Of a DNA stretch of 6,940 bases, positions 1-4,949 are shown in pieces (the stretch's first letter is position 1; each line of letters starts with the position of its first letter). The position numbers were made by a program, and so were the translations under genes. Below the pieces are notes generated by a model. That model was not told where the DNA came from, ran no database searches, and saw nothing but the letters and a program-made list of their open reading frames with translations. Origin of the DNA: Clostridia bacterium. GTDB lineage: Bacteria; Bacillota; Clostridia; Oscillospirales; Acutalibacteraceae. The DNA lies in NCBI GenBank assembly GCA_017631745.1, contig JAGBSR010000189.1:1-6940 (forward strand). The letters are read 5' to 3'.

Positions 1-1139
1 TCAAGTCTGTCTTCAATAATCTTTGTGATCCATTCGGGGTCAGCAAGGAACTGACGGGCAACGCCTACACCGTCGATTTTGCCTTCAGCAATAGCAGTTG
101 CACCAACATCGGGCTCCATACGGCCTGCGCAAACAACGGGGATGTCAACAAACTTTTTAATGTGAGCAACATCTTCAAGGTTACAGTTCTGAGGCATATA
201 CATGGGAGGATGTGCCCAGTACCATGAGTCATATGTACCGTTGTCAGCATTGAGCATATCATAACCTGCATCCTGAAGGTACTTAGCTGCCTTTTCTGAT
301 TCAGCCATATTACGGCCGACTTCTGTATATTCTTCGCCGGGCATTGCACCTTCGCGGAAGCCCTTCATCTTTGACTCAACTGAGTAACGAAGTGAAACGG
401 GGTAGTCCTGACCGCAAGCGTCTTTGATAGCCTTAACAACCTCAGCCGCGAAACGGTAACGGTTTTCAAAGCTGCCGCCGTATTCGTCTGTACGCTTGTT
501 GAAGAATTCAATTGCGAACTGGTCAAGAAGATAGCCCTCGTGTACAGCGTGTACTTCAACGCCGTCAACGCCTGCATCTTTACAGAGCTTAGCTGTTTTA
601 GCAAAAGCTTCGATGATTTCGTGAATCTGTTCCTTGGTCATTTCAGGGCAGGTGATGTCAGGTGCCCAACGAGCAGGCTGGGGGCTGGGACAAGCAAGCT
701 CGTGACTTGTATCAAGGATAGGCTTAATAAGCTTACGGGTAAACTTATTTTTGTGAAGAGGACCTACAAGCTCGGTAATAGCCCATGAACGGCCCATACC
801 TGCTGTAAGCTGAATAAAGAGCTTAGCGCCGGTCTTATGGATTTCATCCATATAGTCCTTGAGTTCTTCAAACATTTTGGGATTCTGCCAAAGCCATTTG
901 CCCCAGAAGGTGTCACGAAGAGGTGCGATACCGGGGATGATAAGACCTACATTGTTGTTTGCGCGCTCGAGGAAAAGCTTAGCAGCTTCCTTATCAAAAC
1001 CGCAACCTGTAAGCTCGAACCAACCGAAAAGTGATGTACCGCCCATAGGACACATAACGATTCTGTTTTTGATTTCAACATTACCGATTTTCCAAGGGGT
1101 AAACAATGCTTCATACTTGGGATCTGTTTTTGCTGTCAT
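1..1139 (-). CDS. Old Yellow Enzyme family NADH:flavin oxidoreductase, 2-enoate reductase-like (partial, C-terminus beyond window)
   Basis: FMN-dependent TIM-barrel oxidoreductase, probably cytoplasmic, that would reduce an activated C=C bond of an enoate or similar substrate with NAD(P)H. I translated 379 residues from the ATG at 1137-1139. An AAGGAG ribosome binding site (1148-1153) lies 8 bases upstream and fixes the start. Visible family motifs are the N-terminal FTPWKIG..IKNRIVMCPM (residues 13-32), the active-site block VEVHAVHEGYLLDQF (194-208) with His197, His200 and Tyr203, then TDEYGGSFENR (217-227), and the flavin phosphate-binding end CAGRMEP...GVGVARQFLADPEW (337-370). The extra Glu between His200 and Gly-Tyr resembles what I recall of clostridial 2-enoate reductases, FldZ and Bai-type enzymes, rather than the plain HGYL of classical OYEs. 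Those relatives continue with a 4Fe-4S cysteine cluster and an FAD/NAD domain, which would lie left of position 1 and cannot be checked. The substrate is unknown; steroid, bile acid, cinnamate or dienoyl-CoA substrates are all possible. Confidence 0.9.
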   Translation of the reverse strand, partial: MTAKTDPKYEALFTPWKIGNVEIKNRIVMCPMGGTSLFGWFELTGCGFDKEAAKLFLERANNNVGLIIPGIAPLRDTFWGKWLWQNPKMFEELKDYMDEIHKTGAKLFIQLTAGMGRSWAITELVGPLHKNKFTRKLIKPILDTSHELACPSPQPARWAPDITCPEMTKEQIHEIIEAFAKTAKLCKDAGVDGVEVHAVHEGYLLDQFAIEFFNKRTDEYGGSFENRYRFAAEVVKAIKDACGQDYPVSLRYSVESKMKGFREGAMPGEEYTEVGRNMAESEKAAKYLQDAGYDMLNADNGTYDSWYWAHPPMYMPQNCNLEDVAHIKKFVDIPVVCAGRMEPDVGATAIAEGKIDGVGVARQFLADPEWITKIIEDRL

Positions 1140-1161
1140 CTTTAATTCTCCTTATACTTTG

Positions 1162-1189
1162 ATATTCAATATGAATATGTATAAATACA
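1162..1189. promoter_or_regulatory. Two adjacent inverted repeats in the OYE-gene leader (candidate operators)
   Basis: ATATTC-AATAT-GAATAT (1162-1178) is a 6+5+6 perfect dyad. TGTAT-AA-ATACA (1178-1189) is a 5+2+5 perfect dyad touching it. Both lie between the predicted transcript start and the ribosome binding site. The ATACAC at 1185-1190 is also matched by an inverted GTGTAT at 1213-1218 inside the promoter spacer. This could be a repressor site, as is common for inducible enoate reductases, or chance in AT-rich DNA. No regulator gene is visible in the window. Confidence 0.35.
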
Positions 1190-1196
1190 CAGATAC

Positions 1197-1225
1197 ATTC
1201 TATCACATTAAAGTGTATAGGGCAA
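1197..1225 (-). promoter_or_regulatory. SigA-type promoter of the OYE-family gene
   Basis: On the minus strand a -35 box TTGCCC (1220-1225) is followed by a 17-base spacer and the -10 box TAGAAT (1197-1202), preceded by TG one base upstream (extended -10). The expected transcript start is near 1190, giving a leader of about 50 bases before the ATG at 1139. It lies just downstream of the hydrolase terminator, so the gene is likely transcribed alone from here. Confidence 0.6.
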
Positions 1226-1257
1226 GATGTATTTGCATTTTTTCTCAGCTTTAAACT

Positions 1258-1289
1258 AAAAAAATGCACACCGTAAGATGTGCATTTTT
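1258..1289 (-). terminator. Rho-independent terminator of the SGNH hydrolase gene
   Basis: Read on the minus strand, the core stem TGCACATC / GGTGTGCA closes a TTAC loop, with one T-G wobble. Flanking A/T pairs extend it outward. A run of seven T (complement of 1258-1264) follows. It begins about 23 bases after the hydrolase stop codon, the expected position. The A/T flanks are symmetric, so weak activity on the plus strand is possible, but no plus-strand gene approaches it. Confidence 0.85.
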
Positions 1290-1312
1290 ATGTAAGTTAT
1301 GTAATCTTATAA

Positions 1313-2785
1313 TCAGATCTCGTTGAGAGTCATAAGATAATCTGCAGCCTGAGCTCTTGTAATAAGTGAGCCAACATTGAAGTTGCAGTCTGAAATAACC
1401 TTAAGTGCAAGAGCAAATGTCTTGAAGAAGCCTTCGAAGCCCTTATCAGCTGAGCAACCGAGAATTTCAAGAGCGAGCTTGATAGCTGTAACACTCTTTG
1501 TGCTGTCTGATTTGCCTTCTTCGCCCTTGATTACATTCAGAGCGTTTCTGAGCTCGTTTGTCTTAAGTGCACCGTCGGGAGCAAATGTTGTTTCTGTTAC
1601 AGGTTCCATAATGCCGTTAAGAAGAACATATTCGATAGCATCATAATATTTGTGAGCAGCGATATCTTCATACTTTGTGCTGATTTCACGGTTGGGGAGT
1701 GCTTCGATAATCTTATTAGCGATGAATACGTGACCTGCTGCATCGGGATGGCTGTCTACATATGAAGCACCGTCAATATCAACATATTTGTAGCCGAATT
1801 TTTCGGCGCCGTCAATCATAGGCTTGTTACCAACACCCATAATAAAGTCGATAACAAACTTTGTAATAGCAGCTTTTGTTTCGTCTGTTTCTTCGTCTGT
1901 TGTGATTTCTTCGCCAACAACACCTGCTTCGGGATAATCGTAATATTTACCCTTGATGCTGTTGTCGCTCATACCTACAACCATAAGAGTAACATCGGGG
2001 TTAAGGTCATAGATATCCTGAATCATAATATCCCAGTTTGTGAAGAAATCCTGAAGAGCCTTGTAGAGTGCTTCGGGTACAGTTCTGCCGAGCTCTTCGA
2101 GAGCACCTGCTTTATGAGCAAGGTCAACGAGAGTTTCGATTGTACCTACATCCATTGTGCTTTTGTCAAGAATTTCCTTAACTTCAGCGATATAGGGGTC
2201 AGCTACATTAGCTTTTTCAAAAATATCTGTTACAAACCAGCCGAGGAATGCACCCCAATCGTTACCGCCGATACCGAGTGTGATGAGATCAGCTTCTCTG
2301 ATTGAGTTTTTAAACATATCTCTGAAATGCTCTGAGCCGGGAAGCATTGCTTCGCCGTGACATTCACAGATCTGATTTTTATAAACATAGAGGTGGCTGG
2401 GATGGAAGAGATAATCATCTTCGATTGTTGCTGCATAATCATCTTCAAGCATATAACGCATTTCGATTGTTCTGAAGCCGGGGGCAGCAAGAGCTGTCAT
2501 TGAGCCGTCTTCAATAATTGCGTTAGCAAGCACGTCGGCATATGATCCGGGGTATCTTGCGTAGGTTGAATCGTAGTTAGCTTCGTTGAACAGCTCGTCG
2601 TTTTCTGTGATTTCATCACGATAGCCGCTTGCTACACTGTCGCCGAGAAGAACATAGTTCTTATACTGACCGTAGTGAGCATCAACTGCATCCTTATTGA
2701 GCTCTGCTGCAAAGCTTACAAATGTAGCTGAAATCATTACAATTGCAAGTAAAACAGCAAGAGTTTTTTTCATAAACTTTTTCAT
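1313..2785 (-). CDS. Secreted SGNH/GDSL-family hydrolase with SLH-like C-terminal region
   Basis: A predicted extracellular serine esterase or lipase-type hydrolase of 490 residues. A signal peptide is clear: MKKFMKKTL, a hydrophobic stretch to about residue 23, and a likely cleavage after Ala26 or Ala27. The SGNH blocks are in order: block I YVLLGDSVASGY (44-55, nucleophile Ser50), a block II-like glycine in APGFRT (Gly103), block III GIGGND (171-176) and block V DSHPDAAGH (344-352, Asp344 and His346). Residues 372-416 resemble an S-layer homology repeat (YEDIAAHKYYDAIEYVLLNG, then TTFAPDG), but the usual ITRAE is replaced by LKTNE. A second half-repeat near the end has SLITRAQAADYL (473-484). 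This suggests wall attachment, probably weak. A Cys-Glu-Cys-His cluster (140-143) and an acidic insert (292-303) have no known role. The start at 2785 follows GGAGGA (2792-2797) by 6 bases. Natural substrate unknown: acyl or acetyl esters of polysaccharides, or lipids. It lies downstream of sigG but has its own promoter. Confidence 0.88.
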   Translation of the reverse strand: MKKFMKKTLAVLLAIVMISATFVSFAAELNKDAVDAHYGQYKNYVLLGDSVASGYRDEITENDELFNEANYDSTYARYPGSYADVLANAIIEDGSMTALAAPGFRTIEMRYMLEDDYAATIEDDYLFHPSHLYVYKNQICECHGEAMLPGSEHFRDMFKNSIREADLITLGIGGNDWGAFLGWFVTDIFEKANVADPYIAEVKEILDKSTMDVGTIETLVDLAHKAGALEELGRTVPEALYKALQDFFTNWDIMIQDIYDLNPDVTLMVVGMSDNSIKGKYYDYPEAGVVGEEITTDEETDETKAAITKFVIDFIMGVGNKPMIDGAEKFGYKYVDIDGASYVDSHPDAAGHVFIANKIIEALPNREISTKYEDIAAHKYYDAIEYVLLNGIMEPVTETTFAPDGALKTNELRNALNVIKGEEGKSDSTKSVTAIKLALEILGCSADKGFEGFFKTFALALKVISDCNFNVGSLITRAQAADYLMTLNEI

Positions 2786-2811
2786 TGTTATTCCTCCAGA
2801 ATGAATATTAT

Positions 2812-2836
2812 GAAATTATTAATTTCGATTAATAAT
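2812..2836. promoter_or_regulatory. Perfect inverted repeat over the hydrolase -10 box and transcript start
   Basis: ATTATTAAT (2815-2823), TTCG, ATTAATAAT (2828-2836) form a perfect 9+4+9 dyad covering most of the -10 box and the predicted start site. An overlapping smaller dyad, GAAATT-ATT-AATTTC (2812-2826), would put a 6-bp stem at the extreme 5' end of the mRNA. The position suits an operator that blocks polymerase or a 5' stabilising hairpin. AT-rich composition makes chance more likely than the length alone suggests. Confidence 0.4.
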
Positions 2837-2860
2837 ACCACATATAAAAATTCTAGTCAA
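2832..2860 (-). promoter_or_regulatory. Strong SigA-type promoter of the SGNH hydrolase gene
   Basis: On the minus strand TTGACT (2855-2860) and TATTAT (2832-2837) are separated by 17 bases. TG sits one base before the -10 box (TGGTATTAT), making it an extended -10. The predicted start is near 2825, with a leader of about 40 bases. The near-consensus boxes argue for vegetative expression rather than dependence on the neighbouring sporulation gene. Confidence 0.75.
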
Positions 2861-2920
2861 GTGAGATGGTAATTTTAAGGTTATATTTAAAGGTGGGTAA
2901 CAATTATGACAAGATTTTCG

Positions 2921-3703
2921 TCATATGATGATTTTTCTGTGGCTTTTGATTTTATCAAGTGCGCCTTTTTCAAGCCGTGACACCTGAGCCTGAGATATTC
3001 CGATTTCTTTTGCTACCTCGGTCTGAGTCAGACCGTTCATAAATCTCAGAGAAAGTATATTCTTTTCTCGTTCGCCAAGGTCGTTAATTGCCTTTTTAAG
3101 CAGTATTTCATCTATCCAGTCAACATCTGTATTTCTGTCGCCAATCTGATCCATTACATATATTGTGTCGCCTGCATCGAAATATACGGGCTCATACAGT
3201 GATACCGGCTCAACTATAGCTTCGAGGGCAATTACAACATTTTCTCGTTTCACGCCCATTTCTTTTGCTATTTCGTCTATTGTCGGCTCGCGCTGTGTTT
3301 CATTGATTATGCGCTCCTTGATTTTCATGGCCTGATACGCCGTATCCCGCATAGAACGGCTTACTCTTATGGGGTTATAGTCTCTGAGATACCGCCTGAT
3401 TTCACCTATTATCATAGGTACTGCATAAGTGCTGAAGCGCAGTCCGAGAGTGACATTGAAATTGTCGATAGCCTTGATGAGTCCGATGCATCCCACCTGA
3501 AATAAATCATCGAGGTTTTCACCCCTTGCGGCAAAACGCTGAATTACACTGAGCACCAATCTGAGATTGCCGTTGATGAGAGCTTCCCGTGCACGGGTAT
3601 CACCTTCTTTAATTTTAATCAGCAGCTGAGTCTTTTCCTTTTCACTCAATACCTTTAATTTAGATGTATCTATACCGCATATTTCAACCTTGTTGTAATG
3701 CAA
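2921..3703 (-). CDS. sigG: RNA polymerase sporulation sigma factor SigG (forespore late sigma factor)
   Basis: SigG directs late forespore transcription (germination receptors, small acid-soluble proteins, DNA protection) after engulfment. The 260-residue protein matches the usual length. It keeps the hallmark N-terminus NKVEICGIDTSKL (4-16), then region 2 with NGNLRLVLSVIQRF (44-57), DDLFQVGCIGLIKAIDNF (65-82) and RFSTYAVPMIIGEIRRYLRD (89-108). Region 3 spans about 111-170, and region 4 ends with the DNA-binding helix-turn-helix TQTEVAKEIGISQAQVSRLE (226-245). Asn44 aligns with B. subtilis Asn45, which I recall as important for the CsfB/Gin anti-sigma and as Glu in SigF; this supports SigG over SigF. 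I chose the TTG at 3701-3703 because GGAGGT (3711-3716) lies 7 bases upstream and the SigG N-terminus begins there. An ATG-initiated extension from 3784 would add 27 unrelated residues and run into the upstream terminator. No spoIIGA or sigE is adjacent. No obvious terminator follows it. Confidence 0.95.
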   Translation of the reverse strand: MHYNKVEICGIDTSKLKVLSEKEKTQLLIKIKEGDTRAREALINGNLRLVLSVIQRFAARGENLDDLFQVGCIGLIKAIDNFNVTLGLRFSTYAVPMIIGEIRRYLRDYNPIRVSRSMRDTAYQAMKIKERIINETQREPTIDEIAKEMGVKRENVVIALEAIVEPVSLYEPVYFDAGDTIYVMDQIGDRNTDVDWIDEILLKKAINDLGEREKNILSLRFMNGLTQTEVAKEIGISQAQVSRLEKGALDKIKSHRKIII

Positions 3704-3705
3704 AT

Positions 3706-3738
3706 TAATTACCTCCGAAAGTGTTACTGAGATAATTA
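3706..3738 (-). promoter_or_regulatory. sigG leader hairpin sequestering the ribosome binding site
   Basis: In the mRNA sense, TAATTATCTC (complement of 3729-3738) can pair along all ten positions, with one U-G wobble, with GAGGTAATTA (complement of 3706-3715). The loop is 13 bases. The 3' arm contains five of the six bases of the GGAGGT Shine-Dalgarno sequence and ends just before the TTG start. Folding would hide the ribosome binding site and lower translation. The promoter is uncertain: a lone TATAAT on the minus strand at 3756-3761 has no convincing -35 box, and I found no good match to a SigF or SigG promoter. If transcription starts near 3749, the whole hairpin lies in the leader. Confidence 0.55.
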
Positions 3739-3766
3739 TTGGCAATGCAGGGTTGATTATAATTGG

Positions 3767-3798
3767 AAAAATAAAACTCCTCACCGTAAAGCGAGGAG
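3767..3798 (-). terminator. Rho-independent terminator of the acyltransferase-like gene
   Basis: On the minus strand CTCCTCGC / GTGAGGAG forms an 8-bp stem with one G-T wobble around a TTTACG loop, followed directly by TTTTATTTTT (complement of 3767-3776). It starts 11 bases beyond the stop codon of the gene ending at 3810. It also insulates sigG from upstream read-through. Confidence 0.88.
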
Positions 3799-3809
3799 CT
3801 GAATTCTGT

Positions 3810-4751
3810 TTACCATTCCCTGATAATTTCGGGATTAGCGAAAATTTCTTCGAGTTTTCTTACAAAAGGCATTGTATCGTTGAAAGCGCCGAGTCTGTGG
3901 TCAAATACGAGGTTAATAGGAAGCATCTTCTTTGTTTCGATGTCAACCTTACCCTTTTCGTTTTTATAAGCATAGTTTCTGTCTCTTGCAGCACCGAAGC
4001 CGAAAAGGAATACTTGAGGATAAAGAAGGGGAGTGTAGCCGATATTGCCTTCGAGCTCTCTGTGAACGCTGCCCCAGTTTGTAAAGCATACAGTACCCTC
4101 GTTGAGTTCTTCCATAAGAATCTCAGTACCGTCCTGGTTTGACTTCTTAAGCATATCCTGGAACTTGGTTACCTTGCCTTTGCCGATAAAGCCTGAAGCT
4201 ATCTGAGCTGCAGTTGAAACAAACTTACCTCTGAGCACAAAGCCGACCATTCTCTGTGAGATAAGATCAAAGAGAACTCTGTTTATGTCAGATTTCTCAG
4301 CGCGCTCTATAACATCATTTACAGCAAACTGAAGCTCTTTGAGATTTTTTTCTTCTGCGTGTAAAATCTTGATGGGGAAGGTTTCACCTGTATCAAAAAT
4401 ATAAGGCATTGCAACATCAACATGCTTTTTAACTATAAGTTTGCCGCTTGATGATGTGTGATTATATTTCATATGAGCATTAAGTCGGGGAGCTGCCTTG
4501 AGACCTTCAACAAGCACTCTCATCATAACAGTATTGAATGAAAGCTTGTAATCGACCTCACTCTGAAGCTTTTTGAACTCTTCCCAAAATTTTGTTATAT
4601 CAGCTTCATAGAAATAACCTGCGCCTACGGTTTCTCTCTGAGCATTTGTAAGTACATTGCCTGATACTCTTTGCTTAAGTCTGAAATATTCAACTCTGTC
4701 GCCGTCTTCGGGAAGCTCGAGTGCGCCTGCCATAAACTTTTTAAAATCCAT
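3810..4751 (-). CDS. Stand-alone CAT/E2-fold acyltransferase-like protein with altered catalytic motif
   Basis: A 313-residue protein resembling the catalytic domain of 2-oxoacid dehydrogenase E2 subunits and chloramphenicol acetyltransferases, but with no lipoyl or peripheral-subunit-binding domain. Matching segments are VDVAMPYIFDTGETFPIKI (111-129, like the E2 stretch before PVI), CFTNWGSV (222-229, like the TISNLGSFG strand), PLLYPQVFLFGFGAARD (241-257) and INLVFDHRLGAF (279-290). His285 fits the catalytic His of HRxxDG. The residue four positions later is Ala289 and the next is Phe290, so the usual Asp-Gly is absent; Asp292 is nearby. Activity is therefore uncertain. The ATG at 4749-4751 has AAGGAAG (4759-4765) 7 bases upstream. 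An in-frame ATG at 4793 would precede the predicted transcript start. There is no signal peptide. It is divergent to the GH35 gene. A CoA-dependent acetyl transfer to a small molecule or sugar is possible, but I do not assign a substrate. Confidence 0.8.
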   Translation of the reverse strand: MDFKKFMAGALELPEDGDRVEYFRLKQRVSGNVLTNAQRETVGAGYFYEADITKFWEEFKKLQSEVDYKLSFNTVMMRVLVEGLKAAPRLNAHMKYNHTSSSGKLIVKKHVDVAMPYIFDTGETFPIKILHAEEKNLKELQFAVNDVIERAEKSDINRVLFDLISQRMVGFVLRGKFVSTAAQIASGFIGKGKVTKFQDMLKKSNQDGTEILMEELNEGTVCFTNWGSVHRELEGNIGYTPLLYPQVFLFGFGAARDRNYAYKNEKGKVDIETKKMLPINLVFDHRLGAFNDTMPFVRKLEEIFANPEIIREW

Positions 4752-4796
4752 AATGTTTCTTCCTTTACATTTGATGTGTCTTCTGACTACCATTTA

Positions 4797-4806
4797 ATTA
4801 TAGCAT
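4797..4806 (-). promoter_or_regulatory. Extended -10 promoter of the acyltransferase-like gene
   Basis: The minus strand reads ATGCTATAAT: a consensus TATAAT (4797-4802) with TG one base upstream. No good -35 box sits 16-18 bases before it; that position falls inside the AT-rich dyad at 4812-4848. The predicted start is near 4790, giving a leader of about 39 bases, which supports the downstream ATG at 4751 as the true start. Confidence 0.55.
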
Positions 4807-4811
4807 AAAAG

Positions 4812-4848
4812 CGACGAATATTATTAATTAATTATTAATATTTTGTCG
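4812..4848. promoter_or_regulatory. Long imperfect dyad between divergent promoters (candidate operator)
   Basis: AATATTATTAATT (4817-4829) and AATTATTAATATT (4830-4842) are inverted copies matching at 12 of 13 positions, with no spacer. They are flanked by CGAC (4812-4815) and GTCG (4845-4848). The dyad sits immediately upstream of the acyltransferase-like -10 box, where its -35 box should be, and about 43 bases before the GH35 -35 box. This placement suits a regulator controlling both genes. It could instead be an intrinsically bent AT-rich element. Confidence 0.45.
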
Positions 4849-4890
4849 ACTTATGTGAAATTTAAAGCTTCAGATTACTTGTTCGGGCTA

Positions 4891-4919
4891 TTGAATAAGC
4901 AAATAAATAATGCTATAAT
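4891..4919 (+). promoter_or_regulatory. SigA-type promoter of the GH35 gene
   Basis: TTGAAT (4891-4896), a 17-base spacer and TATAAT (4914-4919), with TG one base before the -10 box. The predicted start is near 4926. The possible GTG start at 4920 would overlap the end of the promoter, so it cannot be the translation start from this promoter. I see no catabolite-responsive (cre) element matching the usual consensus nearby. Confidence 0.75.
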
Positions 4920-4949
4920 GTGATAAACTATAAAAAGGCGGTAGAAAAT

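Noticed and set aside
65..788. Several short frames on both strands over the OYE-family gene
   Set aside because: They overlap a continuous reading frame with clear OYE motifs and are shadows of it.
2798..2837. A CATAATA string on the minus strand upstream of the hydrolase as a SigG-type -10 box
   Set aside because: No GnATA/G-like -35 box is present at 17-18 bases upstream, and a far better SigA promoter lies close by.
2905..2925. TATGAC/GTCATA hairpin at the end of sigG as a terminator
   Set aside because: The stem is only 6 bp with an AT-rich 9-base loop, overlaps the stop codon, and is not followed by a T run on the minus strand. How sigG transcription ends is left open.
3704..3784. ATG at 3784 as the sigG start
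   Set aside because: It would add 27 residues absent from SigG proteins and would initiate within the upstream terminator stem; the TTG at 3703 has an ideally placed GGAGGT.
3810..4751. Annotation as chloramphenicol resistance (cat)
   Set aside because: Only the fold-level motifs match; the HHxxxDG catalytic signature of true chloramphenicol acetyltransferases is absent and the protein is about 100 residues longer.
4752..4793. In-frame ATG at 4793 as the acyltransferase-like start
   Set aside because: It lies upstream of the predicted transcript start and has the -10 box where a ribosome binding site should be; the ATG at 4751 has AAGGAAG at 7 bases.
4920..4949. GTG at 4920 as an upstream start for the GH35 enzyme
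   Set aside because: It directly follows the TATAAT box and precedes the predicted transcript start; the ATG at 4950 has a ribosome binding site and matches the usual family N-terminus.
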